NCBI GenBank assembly: GCA_026417615.1 | Contig: JAOACY010000095.1 | Location: 1-34,482, forward strand | Length of the DNA: 34,482 nt | Reading direction: 5' to 3' | Source of the DNA: Clostridia bacterium | Lineage (GTDB): Bacteria > Bacillota > Clostridia > Acetivibrionales > JAFADI01 | Shown: positions 1 to 7,266 of the stretch, piece after piece | How positions within the stretch are numbered: the stretch's first letter is position 1 | Layout of the letters: the number at the start of each line of letters is the position of its first letter | The notes under the pieces: generated by a model | Databases searched by the model: none | What the model saw: the letters and a program-made list of their open reading frames with translations, nothing else | What the model was told of the DNA's origin: nothing | Made by a program: the position numbers and the translations under genes

Positions 1-62
1 TTTTTCACTTCAATATCCCTCATAAAGGGTGTCTTTGTGAATCCAAAATATTCCTCATACAT
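1..62 (-). CDS. ExeA/TnsC-like AAA ATPase, N-terminus only
   Basis: Only the first 20 codons are inside the window. The start MYEEYFGFTKTPF is typical of ExeA-like AAA ATPases that accompany DDE transposases (the TnsC/TniB/IstB role: target selection and activation of the transposase). The ATG at 62-60 overlaps the transposase stop at 57-55 by eight bases, so the two genes should be translationally coupled. The family call rests on the short N-terminus plus its position directly behind a Mu-type transposase. The Walker motifs would lie beyond the window edge and cannot be checked. Confidence 0.6.
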   Translation of the reverse strand, partial: MYEEYFGFTKTPFMRDIEVK

Positions 63-1033
63 TTTGGGCGTCCTCCTTACTGTACAGCCTGGTAAAGTTC
101 AGGCGGTTTGCCTTGTCCTTAAGCCTGTTATCGTACTTGTCCTTGAGAAGCTTGAGATAACTGGTTTTCAGCGTGGCTTCCTCCGATGATGCGGCGGAAG
201 AGTTAACAGTAACCTCGCCGTCCCAGACATTGTTCTTGATTATTAAAGGTTCTGCATTTTTATACTGCTGACCGTTGTAATATACTTCAATATTGGTAAA
301 GTCTTTTTTATCAAAGCGCAGCTGCACCGTCTTGTTTGCCAGGACACCTTCAAGCTTGTACAAATTGCCGTCAATCGACACTGTAGCGGTTTTATTTGCT
401 CTTCGCTCCACGCGCTGTATAAATACATCCCTTAATTTTTCAGGAGATATGTATTTCACACGGGTCTTATCAGCCGAATGGATTTCTTCAGGGGTAGCAC
501 CTATACTGCTGTGCTTTTTGTTATTGTAATTCTCGGACAGCCAGTATTCAAAGTATTCATTCAGTTCATCCAGCGTCTCAATTCCAAGCCTTCTTGCTTC
601 AGGTTCAAAGGATCTATCGACAAAAGAGTTGAATTTTTCCACCTTGCCTTTCGAGGTTGGCGTATATGGTCGGCAATATTTCATAATACAGCCAAGCTCT
701 GCACATATCGCCTGCAACCTTTTTGTCCTGTAAACCTGTGCATTATCTGTATAAAAAGCACGAGGCACTCCCATTTTTACGAGAGCCTTTCTGAAGCAAT
801 CCTCAACATTCTGGGCGTTTTCCTCAAAATATATCTTTCCGCATACCTTCCGGCTACGGTCGTCCAGGAAGCAAATCGGATATGTCCTTATATACTCTTT
901 GGGGTTCTTGGGGTCTTTCAGATATATTGAGTATTTAATATCGCTCTGCCAGGTGTCATTGACGTTTTCGCAGCAGCGGGTGTATCAACCCATACCGGAA
1001 CAACCCGATTTCCATTTTTTCTTCTTCAGTCAT
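55..1033 (-). pseudogene. DDE transposase with Mu-type C-terminal domain, internally deleted and frameshifted
   Basis: The gene starts at ATG 1033-1031 behind AAGGAGG and reads MTEEEKMEIGLFRYGLIHPL, the usual N-terminus of this clostridial transposase family, then meets a TGA at 958-956 after 25 codons. The catalytic part is in another frame, open from 984 down to 55. It reads VNDTWQSDIKY (first Asp), FLDDRSRKV, YTDNAQVY (second Asp) and SKGKVEKFNSF (Glu); the last two are 35 residues apart, a canonical DD(35)E core. A Mu-transposase-C-like beta-barrel region (SIDGNLYKLEGV) and a basic tail follow. About 100 residues of N-terminal helix-turn-helix DNA-binding sequence expected between the two parts are missing, so a deletion that also shifted the frame has probably inactivated the gene. 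An internal restart at 774 (MGVPRAFYTDN) would lack the first catalytic Asp. Confidence 0.82.
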
Positions 1034-1148
1034 GTTTTTTTCATCCTCCTTATGGTGCATTTTGATTTGATATCTCAATTTTATCTGCACCACAGAAGGT
1101 TTTGGTTTAAAACTATGGGAAAATCAGCCGGCATTTCAATTCGAGAAA

Positions 1149-1811
1149 TCACAAAAATTCATGGGCAGTTAGAATATCCATTATCCTGTTTATGTAAATA
1201 AATGGACTGATTTCAAGACCGGATATTTTATTATCTCTGAATGCAGCTGTAATCCTTATATATATCCGGCTCCAGCTGATAATTTTTGTCATATCTTTCG
1301 AGTATTCCTTGCTTCTGGTCTCCGGAGGAATAGTTTCAGCCTCCGGAAGAAGCTCGGAGCTTATGTCGCAGGATGGAAGATATTCCTGTATTTCTTTTAT
1401 TATCAATGGTTCTATGACCGCTTTCTTTTCTGTGATAACCCGTACCCAGTAGTACATGACTGTGTGAGAAACCAGCAGGGAGGGAAACAACTTGCAGCAC
1501 AGTTGTCTGAGGCTTATTAGGTCTTTTGAAATGTCATTATATTGAAGGACGTAGTTTTGTCTTTGAAAGGTGTCATATTGATGCCGGGATGCAAGAAATT
1601 CAGGCTTTAGAGCATGTGTCACATTGCACTTTTGGCATTTGTAGCGAAGGATTGTTATTTTTGTGATTATTTCATCGGATTTATAGTTAACCTCATAACA
1701 GGCATGGTAAACCATCAGCGTACCACAGGTGCTGCAACGGATTTCAATTCTTAATTTGAAAATTATTTCTTTGTAGGTATTGACATCATCGCAAAAATTT
1801 AATACTCTCAA
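1149..1811 (-). CDS. DUF6431-type zinc-ribbon protein of the transposition module
   Basis: A 220-residue protein with a TTG start at 1811 and no good ribosome site. Residues 25-90 hold a zinc-ribbon-like pattern: CSTCG, a histidine/cysteine pair in YHACYEV, then YKCQKCNVTHAL. This matches my recollection of DUF6431 proteins, which in Clostridia often precede a Mu-like transposase and an ExeA-like ATPase; the same order is seen here (about 115 bases to the transposase start). The rest is basic and helical, with no catalytic motif I recognise. A role as accessory DNA-binding or end-recognition protein is inference. It appears intact while its partner transposase is broken. It could instead be an old transposase-derived N-terminal domain that became a separate gene. 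Confidence 0.65.
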   Translation of the reverse strand: MRVLNFCDDVNTYKEIIFKLRIEIRCSTCGTLMVYHACYEVNYKSDEIITKITILRYKCQKCNVTHALKPEFLASRHQYDTFQRQNYVLQYNDISKDLISLRQLCCKLFPSLLVSHTVMYYWVRVITEKKAVIEPLIIKEIQEYLPSCDISSELLPEAETIPPETRSKEYSKDMTKIISWSRIYIRITAAFRDNKISGLEISPFIYINRIMDILTAHEFL

Positions 1812-1828
1812 ATTGATCTCAAATTGTT

Positions 1829-1880
1829 AAAAGTGTTTCCTGTTTATTTGATTCTTGCCGGAATCATGGGAAACACTTTT
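1829..1880. repeat. Nested inverted repeat just upstream of the DUF6431 gene
   Basis: AAAAGTGTTTCC (1829-1840) pairs perfectly with GGAAACACTTTT (1869-1880). Inside it TGATTC (1849-1854) pairs with GAATCA (1861-1866). The hairpin is followed by T on the plus strand, so it could stop plus-strand transcription entering the module, or be part of a transposon end. The remaining bases up to about 2090 are AT-rich and I see no gene in them. Confidence 0.6.
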
Positions 1881-2091
1881 TCATTTTATCAACTGGAAAT
1901 TCATACTGCAATGGAATTTGAGAAAATTGCAGTGTTATGCTGCAGATTTTCGCTACAAAAAACATTTCTGCGTATTCGGTACTGTATTAATCACTCAGAA
2001 TGCACATATAATCAAGCATTTTTTACACATTTTCGAATTATAATCAGTGTAAATTTTTATTGAAACCCAGTGAAATAGGTACTGTTTCCGC

Positions 2092-2157
2092 AAAAAGAAA
2101 AAAGCCACACATTCCGTAAAAGCACTATGTTTCAAGGCTTCAAAGGCTGTGCGGCTT
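2092..2157 (-). terminator. Intrinsic terminator of the protease operon
   Basis: Read on the minus strand, AAGCCGCACA (2157-2148) pairs with TGTGTGGCTT (2111-2102) with one wobble, followed by TTTTTTCTTTTT. It lies about 170 bases beyond the stop of the last operon gene at 2325. The loop of about 36 bases is long. The bases 2158-2324 hold a small GCGAA/TTCGC dyad near 2199 and no gene. Confidence 0.6.
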
Positions 2158-2324
2158 GTTTTGTTGGTCGGATTTCGGTATCCCCCCTTGTAAATTCAGC
2201 GAAAATTCGCACAAGAGGTGGAATGTTTAAGTAACCATCAAATCAATTCCAGAAAATATTGAAATTTTTAAATGATTGTAGTTCAACCTGCGTTTAGTGG
2301 CATGGATTGAAGTTCATATGTCTG

Positions 2325-2882
2325 CTAATTATTAGCAATACACTTGTTTTTAATCAGCAATTTTACAATATCAATCTTACTTAATTGTTCTGGATCGCCA
2401 CGAGACAACAAATGAATACAAAAAATCTTACCGGCTTGTTGTACACTTAATGTAACATTTTCAGGTATTTGATTTGGAAAAAACTCTATTAGCTTACTTG
2501 CGTTTGTTCCATAATAAACATAATGAGTTTCCGTAAAAAATATCGGGTTCTCTGTAGGCTCATATCTTTTAACTCCGCCATCTCCAAACCAGGCAATACT
2601 TACAACTCCTTTGTTTGCATCTTTCTGAATATCTGATACAGACCATATACCTAAGTTGCTTTTTGTCATTTTTACTAATACAACTTTTTCTTTGTCTGTA
2701 CTAGTTTTTAATACTTTAAACTCATCCTTATTGTTATCAAAGCCATGTTCTATTATATCAATATCGCTTGTCTTAAACCCTGATTTAATAAGAGCAAAAG
2801 AAAAGCTATTCTCTCGATAAATAAAAAAACATATTAAAATTATAACTAATAGTATCGGAAGTATTATATATACTTTTTTCAT
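2325..2882 (-). CDS. Membrane-anchored extracytoplasmic protein, unknown function
   Basis: A 185-residue protein. Residues 4-22 are one hydrophobic segment (VYIILPILLVIILICFFIY) after two lysines, so it is probably anchored by its N-terminus with the rest outside. The body is a mixed alpha/beta domain containing IWSVSDIQKD and VVSIAWFGDGG. Such beta-rich, tryptophan-bearing extracytoplasmic domains are common in clostridial hypothetical proteins; I do not recognise a named family. It is the third gene of the operon, 18 bases after the previous stop, with a weak ribosome site (GGAAGG). It might be an immunity, anchor or chaperone partner for the two secreted proteins upstream; that is inference. 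Confidence 0.6.
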   Translation of the reverse strand: MKKVYIILPILLVIILICFFIYRENSFSFALIKSGFKTSDIDIIEHGFDNNKDEFKVLKTSTDKEKVVLVKMTKSNLGIWSVSDIQKDANKGVVSIAWFGDGGVKRYEPTENPIFFTETHYVYYGTNASKLIEFFPNQIPENVTLSVQQAGKIFCIHLLSRGDPEQLSKIDIVKLLIKNKCIANN

Positions 2883-2900
2883 ATTAAACAGCCTTCCATA

Positions 2901-3938
2901 TTACTCGCAATGAAGTGGGAACTGTGGATAACACGGGTAAATTGTCTGAACAGTTTTACTTTCCGGTCCAGAAATCGTTATGTCACTTATTGCATCATGA
3001 TAAGCCGTTCCACCTATGACATTATTATAAGCCCAAAGCGCTTTTGTAGTACTGTTGTAGTCTTTGGGAGTATGATATAAATATTTACTGCTAGACTTTA
3101 TACAAGGATAAAGAACCCATGTTCCAGATCCATTTTGTCTCCAACTTTCTATAGCAGCCAAATATCCTACTGAAGTTATACATTTTGTAGAAATATGAGA
3201 TAACCATTGATAATTATCGCTCTGGCTCTCCAATCTAACATATGCAAAAACAGCTGTAGTTTGAGTTTGCCATTTGTAAGTTACATCAGATGGATCAACA
3301 TCTGATACGGTTTTTAACCCATCCCAAACAGATGACAATGCATCATATACCGTAACAGGAACCGAAGCAATTGAGCCTGCACCAGACCAAGCAAGCGAAG
3401 TAATAAGATTAGTTACACCTGCTTTCCAATTAACACTAAACGAAACTTGCCTCTCACCATTTTCCCAAAGCCCAGAGTTGCTACTGATTGGCTGGGCAAC
3501 CAATTTCTGAACATTATAATATTTGCCGTTATAAAGTTGATTTGAGTATCTATAAGATGCCCATGTATTAACATTTGAAGTTGGTGTAGCCACAGCCGCT
3601 ATAACTTGTTGATTTGTAGCCACAGCACTTACAGTATCACCTTTCAACGCTTTCTCTCTTTGTGCTTTAGCTTCTGGAAATTGTTTGCTTACTTCTTCAT
3701 TTGTCAAAAAGTCAACCCCAAGAGAACTAAGCTTAAGATCAATTTCGTTAAGCTTAGAAATGTCAACTGTTTTTTCAAAAAACAACTTCTGTCGTTCATC
3801 AAACAAATTCATAATATTTGTCTCATTTATTACATTATTGTCAATTTGCTTTTCTTTCTTACCTGCAGCAAAACTTGACGTTGCTAATAAAGAACTTGAT
3901 AAAGCGATTGTTAATAAAATACAAATTATTCTTCTCAT
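2901..3938 (-). CDS. Secreted protein of unknown function (345 aa)
   Basis: The N-terminus (MRRIICILLTIALSSSLLA) is a signal peptide, with cleavage likely after SFA near residue 25. Residues 30-95 are charged and helical (FDERQKLFFEKTVDISKL), a possible propeptide. The rest is rich in Trp, Ser, Thr and Tyr, including an Ala/Gly/Val-rich stretch (SLAWSGAGSIASVPVTVYD), and ends with a cysteine-containing tail (IYPCYPQFPLHCE). The start follows AAAGGAG, 21 bases after the subtilase stop, so the two are co-transcribed. A charged leader, hydrophobic middle and Cys tail next to a protease could mean a precursor matured by that protease, such as a toxin or bacteriocin-like protein, but no family is recognised. 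Confidence 0.6.
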   Translation of the reverse strand: MRRIICILLTIALSSSLLATSSFAAGKKEKQIDNNVINETNIMNLFDERQKLFFEKTVDISKLNEIDLKLSSLGVDFLTNEEVSKQFPEAKAQREKALKGDTVSAVATNQQVIAAVATPTSNVNTWASYRYSNQLYNGKYYNVQKLVAQPISSNSGLWENGERQVSFSVNWKAGVTNLITSLAWSGAGSIASVPVTVYDALSSVWDGLKTVSDVDPSDVTYKWQTQTTAVFAYVRLESQSDNYQWLSHISTKCITSVGYLAAIESWRQNGSGTWVLYPCIKSSSKYLYHTPKDYNSTTKALWAYNNVIGGTAYHDAISDITISGPESKTVQTIYPCYPQFPLHCE

Positions 3939-3959
3939 GTGAAAACTCTCCTTTAAAAT

Positions 3960-5117
3960 TTAATTTGAAGCTTTTATGATACCATTTCCATAAATCTCAT
4001 CATACCCGTCTTTTCCAATATCCTCAGCATAGCAAAGAATAATGTTTTTGACCTCATTAGTTGAAACAAGACCATTCCCATCGGTATCATTCCTGCTATC
4101 AGCCAACATTAAAGCTAAAACACCAGTAACATGTGGTGTAGCCATGGATGTACCGCTTAAATTTGCATATCCATCGCCAAGATATGTGGAACGAATGTCT
4201 GTACCCGGTGCACAGAAATCGACTTTCCCTACAGCAGAAAAATCTGCTATTTTATCAGTTTCATGAATTGCACTTACTGAAATAACTCCATCATAAGCTG
4301 CAGGATAAGCAACACTACCGCCATTTGTGTTACCAGCTGCTGCCACGACTATCAATCCTGCATCAAGTGCTCTTCTAATCGAATCCTTAAGTAATGGATA
4401 ATCGCTCTGTACTTCCACGCTTAAATTAACGACTTGAATGCCATTATTGATGCTCCAGTCGATACCCTCTACCAAATCTGACAAATATCCTGAACCAAAT
4501 GCATCTAATACTTTGACTGCATAAAGTTCAGCATCAGGTGCAACACCGACAACTCCAACCTTGTTATCCTTAGCTGCAATTTTGCCAGCTACATGGGTGC
4601 CATGACCATAATCATCGGTTGTAGGCTTACCGGGTTCGATAGCATTGAATTCACCTTTGATGTTCTTTCGAAGATCCTTGTGTGGTGCAATCCCGCTATC
4701 AATGTCAGCAACTTTAATACCTTTCCCTGTTGTTTTACTCCATGCTGTTTCTGCCCCAACACGTTTTACTCCCCAAGGAATTTGTTGCACCTTGTTTTTC
4801 TTGCTTTCCTTTGGCTTTGATATTTTGATTGCAGCATCCTCAAATACTTGAATCGTGTTGTCAGCCTTTAATTTTGCCAATTCAGCATCATCAACAAGTA
4901 CAACTTCCGCACCTTTAAAATTTGTAAGGCTTTTTACCTTTTTGTGCTTATACTTATTTAGAGATGCGTCAGTATCCTTTTTGTTGGCTTTTTTTGAAAC
5001 GACAACAACTCTTTTGTTTTGAGAAATACTACTTGAATCATCCGCTGCCATTGTTGATACAGGAATAATACCCACAATAAGGGCAAGTGTCAGAGCCAAT
5101 AGTTTCTTAAACCTCAT
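3960..5117 (-). CDS. Subtilisin-like serine protease (S8), secreted
   Basis: A 385-residue preproprotease. The start is ATG 5117, seven bases after GGAGG; an upstream in-frame ATG at 5150 has no such site. Signal peptide about 1-24 (cut after TMA); residues 31-100 form an I9-like propeptide that would act as intramolecular chaperone. The peptidase domain has the full catalytic set: Asp140 in ADIDSGIAP, His172 in GHGTHVAG, Asn263 in AAAGN and Ser324 in SGTSMATPH. A calcium-loop-like sequence (DTDGNGLVSTNE, 344-355) follows the Ser helix, resembling an EF-hand or dockerin-type loop. It heads an operon with two exported proteins of unknown function, and its promoter contains a homopolymer run, so expression may switch on and off. 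Confidence 0.93.
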   Translation of the reverse strand: MRFKKLLALTLALIVGIIPVSTMAADDSSSISQNKRVVVVSKKANKKDTDASLNKYKHKKVKSLTNFKGAEVVLVDDAELAKLKADNTIQVFEDAAIKISKPKESKKNKVQQIPWGVKRVGAETAWSKTTGKGIKVADIDSGIAPHKDLRKNIKGEFNAIEPGKPTTDDYGHGTHVAGKIAAKDNKVGVVGVAPDAELYAVKVLDAFGSGYLSDLVEGIDWSINNGIQVVNLSVEVQSDYPLLKDSIRRALDAGLIVVAAAGNTNGGSVAYPAAYDGVISVSAIHETDKIADFSAVGKVDFCAPGTDIRSTYLGDGYANLSGTSMATPHVTGVLALMLADSRNDTDGNGLVSTNEVKNIILCYAEDIGKDGYDEIYGNGIIKASN

Positions 5118-5265
5118 TTTTATCCTCCTTTCTTCAAATTCTCCCTTCACATGAGCCTAAAAGAGGTATAAAATGAGATTAACCTCTCTTTGTGAAGGGG
5201 CTAAGTGAACTCAAGCCATTGTTACTTTGCGGGTATAATTGGCTTGGGTTCTCTGTATGTACAAC
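5118..5265 (-). promoter_or_regulatory. Structured 5' leader of the protease operon
   Basis: Between the predicted transcription start (about 5266) and the GGAGG ribosome site the minus-strand RNA can fold into two hairpins. GAACCCAAGCCA (5251-5240) pairs with TGGCTTGAGTTC (5218-5207) with one mismatch. CCCTTCACA (5199-5191) pairs perfectly with TGTGAAGGG (5151-5143), enclosing AGAGGT (5087... at 5187-5182) paired with ACCTCT (5167-5162). There is no T run after either, so they are not simple terminators. A regulatory RNA or RNA-stability element is possible; no known riboswitch class is recognised. Confidence 0.5.
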
Positions 5266-5272
5266 GTATATT

Positions 5273-5300
5273 ATCATATTACATGGGGGGGGGGTGTCAA
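5273..5300 (-). promoter_or_regulatory. Sigma-A-type promoter with a C10 run in the spacer
   Basis: On the minus strand TTGACA (5300-5295) is followed immediately by ten C (5294-5285), then ATGTAA and TATGAT (5278-5273), a spacer of 16; GATAAT (5275-5270) is an alternative at spacing 19. Both elements match consensus well. Gain or loss of one C by slippage would change the spacing and so promoter strength. Confidence 0.6.
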
Positions 5301-5992
5301 TACCATAAATGGGTTTAATTTCCGACACGATTTGACAAATACACCTCCAACTCCTTAAAAATGCGAGTTATCATTATTGGAATTTTCAATTTTTATATTT
5401 TTAGACACAATTTCATACATGATTTTTATCGAATTTGATTTTCTTTTTTATTCCTGTTGAGATATATTACTGCGCAAACAATGATAGAAAAAATGATTTT
5501 TCCGATTTGAAATCGGGAAAAAAGGCATAAGGTTTGTGTTTGTCCTTTATTATGGTGTTTGCCAAAACCTTGGTGTTTGTGCTTTTTCGTATTGTATCGT
5601 TTAATAGCGTTTCATAAATTCAAACACCAAACAAACACCAAATAGAATTCATAAATTGATATAATCCGCATAAATACGGCATTTCTTTGGTTATAGTGTT
5701 TATGTTTTCAAACAGGCTGTTCTTAAATTTTGTGATTATTCCAAGATTGCTATTGAATAAATTATATAAAAAAGATAATATGGTGTAGAAATATTATATT
5801 TGATAAATATGCTACGAGGAAAAAGTTATTGAGCAAAGGCTGTTTCACCGATTTAACAAGCTCAGTCCTTAAAGGATTTTTTTAACAATTTAGTTCCAAT
5901 TTACGATGTACAACCGTTATTATTTGATTTATAATTATTGTTAATATAACTTTGTTACTAAAGATAAGTATACATATAAAGGGGGATTTATA
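5301..5992. other. Noncoding region upstream of ftsZ
   Basis: About 690 bases of AT-rich DNA without a credible gene on either strand. It contains the GGTGTTTG cluster (5554-5639) and a CCGATTT/AAATCGG dyad near 5507-5521 flanked by T and A runs. AT-rich promoter-like stretches occur around 5745-5790, for example TTGAAT with TAATAT 17 bases later, too weak to assign. A small TCCTT/AAGGA followed by T at about 5867-5886 might end a short transcript. The ftsZ promoter is probably in the last 250 bases. Confidence 0.5.
5554..5639. repeat. Cluster of GGTGTTTG / CAAACACC inverted repeats
   Basis: GGTGTTTG at 5554-5561 and TTGGTGTTTG at 5570-5579 face CAAACACCAA at 5621-5630 and CAAACACC at 5632-5639. 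The inner pair is a perfect 10-bp inverted repeat. Two direct and two inverted copies in 86 bases suggest a protein-binding site or a cruciform. Confidence 0.7.
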
Positions 5993-7087
5993 TTGCTGGA
6001 GTTTGATATTGATATGGAAAATTTTGCCCAGATTAAGGTTGTGGGTGTAGGAGGCGGCGGGAACAATGCCGTCAACAGGATGATAAATGCAGGACTTCGC
6101 GGAATTGAGTTCATAGCAATCAATACAGACAAACAAGCTTTGTTTCTTTCAAAGGCTAATACAAAAATCCAGATTGGAGACAAGCTCACAAAAGGTCTTG
6201 GCGCCGGAGCAAATCCCGAAGTTGGTGAAAAAGCCGCCAACGAAAGCAGGGATGAAATTGCCCAGGCAATCAAGGGTGCTGACATGGTTTTCGTAACAGC
6301 CGGTATGGGTGGAGGTACCGGCACTGGTGCAGCTCCTGTGGTAGCTCAGGTGGCTAAGGAAATGGGAATCCTTACTGTTGGGGTAGTGACAAAGCCCTTT
6401 ATGTTTGAAGGCAAGAAGCGTATGCAGCATGCCGAAAGAGGAGTGGAAAACCTTAAAAGCACTGTTGATACTCTTGTTACCATACCAAATGACAGGCTTC
6501 TTCAAGTAGCTGAAAAGAAGACCTCCATAGTTGATGCCTTCAGAATAGCCGATGATGTCTTAAGGCAGGGCGTACAGGGCATATCGGATCTGATTGCCGT
6601 TCCCGGTCTTGTTAACCTTGATTTTGCTGATGTAAAAACAATAATGTTCAATACAGGATTGGCCCATATGGGCATAGGCAGGGCATCGGGAGAAAACAGG
6701 GCCGAGGAGGCCGCAAGACAGGCTATACAGAGCCCGCTGCTCGAAACTTCCATTGAAGGCGCAAGAGGGGTGCTACTAAATATTACAGGAGGGCTGGACC
6801 TGGGTTTGTTTGAAGTTAATTCAGCTGCCGAGCTTGTTCAGAAATCGGCGGACCCTGATGCAAACATTATTTTTGGTGCGGTTATTGATGAGAATTTGAA
6901 GGATGAAATTGTTATAACAGTTATAGCTACAGGCTTTGAGAAAGGGCCGATTCTGAAAAAGGTTGAAAAAATAGTTGAAAAGACTCACACCTCAGGTTCT
7001 TATGATAAAGAAAGAGCGGCGATAAACGTAACCGGCTCTGATGAACTAGATATTCCGACATTCTTAAGACGAAACAGATTTAAATAA
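5993..7087 (+). CDS. ftsZ: Cell division GTPase FtsZ
   Basis: A tubulin-like GTPase that polymerises into the division ring at mid-cell, and at the polar septum during sporulation. The 364-residue protein starts at TTG 5993, seven bases after AAAGGGGG, giving the usual clostridial [13 protein letters not shown]. Seen are the nucleotide-binding [16 protein letters not shown], the tubulin signature [13 protein letters not shown], the T7/synergy region NLDFADVKT and the C-terminal peptide [13 protein letters not shown] that binds FtsA/SepF-type partners. The linker before that peptide is short. It is transcribed alone: a long noncoding region lies upstream and a strong terminator directly downstream, before the spoIIG genes. 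No abnormal residues noted. Confidence 0.97.
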   Translation: MLEFDIDMENFAQIKVVGVGGGGNNAVNRMINAGLRGIEFIAINTDKQALFLSKANTKIQIGDKLTKGLGAGANPEVGEKAANESRDEIAQAIKGADMVFVTAGMGGGTGTGAAPVVAQVAKEMGILTVGVVTKPFMFEGKKRMQHAERGVENLKSTVDTLVTIPNDRLLQVAEKKTSIVDAFRIADDVLRQGVQGISDLIAVPGLVNLDFADVKTIMFNTGLAHMGIGRASGENRAEEAARQAIQSPLLETSIEGARGVLLNITGGLDLGLFEVNSAAELVQKSADPDANIIFGAVIDENLKDEIVITVIATGFEKGPILKKVEKIVEKTHTSGSYDKERAAINVTGSDELDIPTFLRRNRFK

Positions 7088-7100
7088 ATATTCACAAAAA

Positions 7101-7133
7101 ATGCTGCAAGCCTTAGGCTTGCAGCATTTTTTT
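7101..7133 (+). terminator. Intrinsic terminator of ftsZ
   Basis: ATGCTGCAAGCC (7101-7112) pairs perfectly with GGCTTGCAGCAT (7116-7127) around a three-base loop, followed by seven T. It lies 13 bases after the ftsZ stop. Confidence 0.95.
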
Positions 7134-7198
7134 GTCACACTTTTTTTCTTTTTCTACAGTGTGATGTGACAAAAAAACAAGGTGCAAGTCTTTATAAT
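7127..7198 (+). promoter_or_regulatory. Candidate Spo0A-controlled spoIIG promoter
   Basis: A perfect TATAAT lies at 7193-7198. GTGACA at 7166-7171 could be the -35, giving a 21-base spacer, close to the unusually long spacer (22) known for the Spo0A-activated sigma-A spoIIG promoter of Bacillus subtilis. It sits inside TGTGACAAAAAAA (7165-7177), which pairs perfectly with TTTTTTTGTCACA (7127-7139). Each arm matches the 0A box (TTTGTCRAA) in eight of nine positions. The upstream arm shares its T run with the ftsZ terminator. Spo0A binding is inferred. Confidence 0.55.
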
Positions 7199-7266
7199 TA
7201 AAGGCGATAAGGGAAGGGAAAACAGATTAAGCACTGCATTTTCATGATTTCATGGGAGGGGCTTGG

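Noticed and set aside
899-1201. 100-codon plus-strand open frame opposite the transposase junction
   Set aside because: It is antisense to the transposase start region, has no ribosome site and no family resemblance.
1824-2063. 79-codon plus-strand open frame downstream of the transposition module
   Set aside because: It starts in an inverted repeat, has no ribosome site and has AT-rich random composition.
5491-5525. CCGATTT/AAATCGG hairpin as a terminator
   Set aside because: T precedes and A follows the stem on the plus strand, and the same holds on the minus strand. The runs extend the stem and do not form a 3' U tract.
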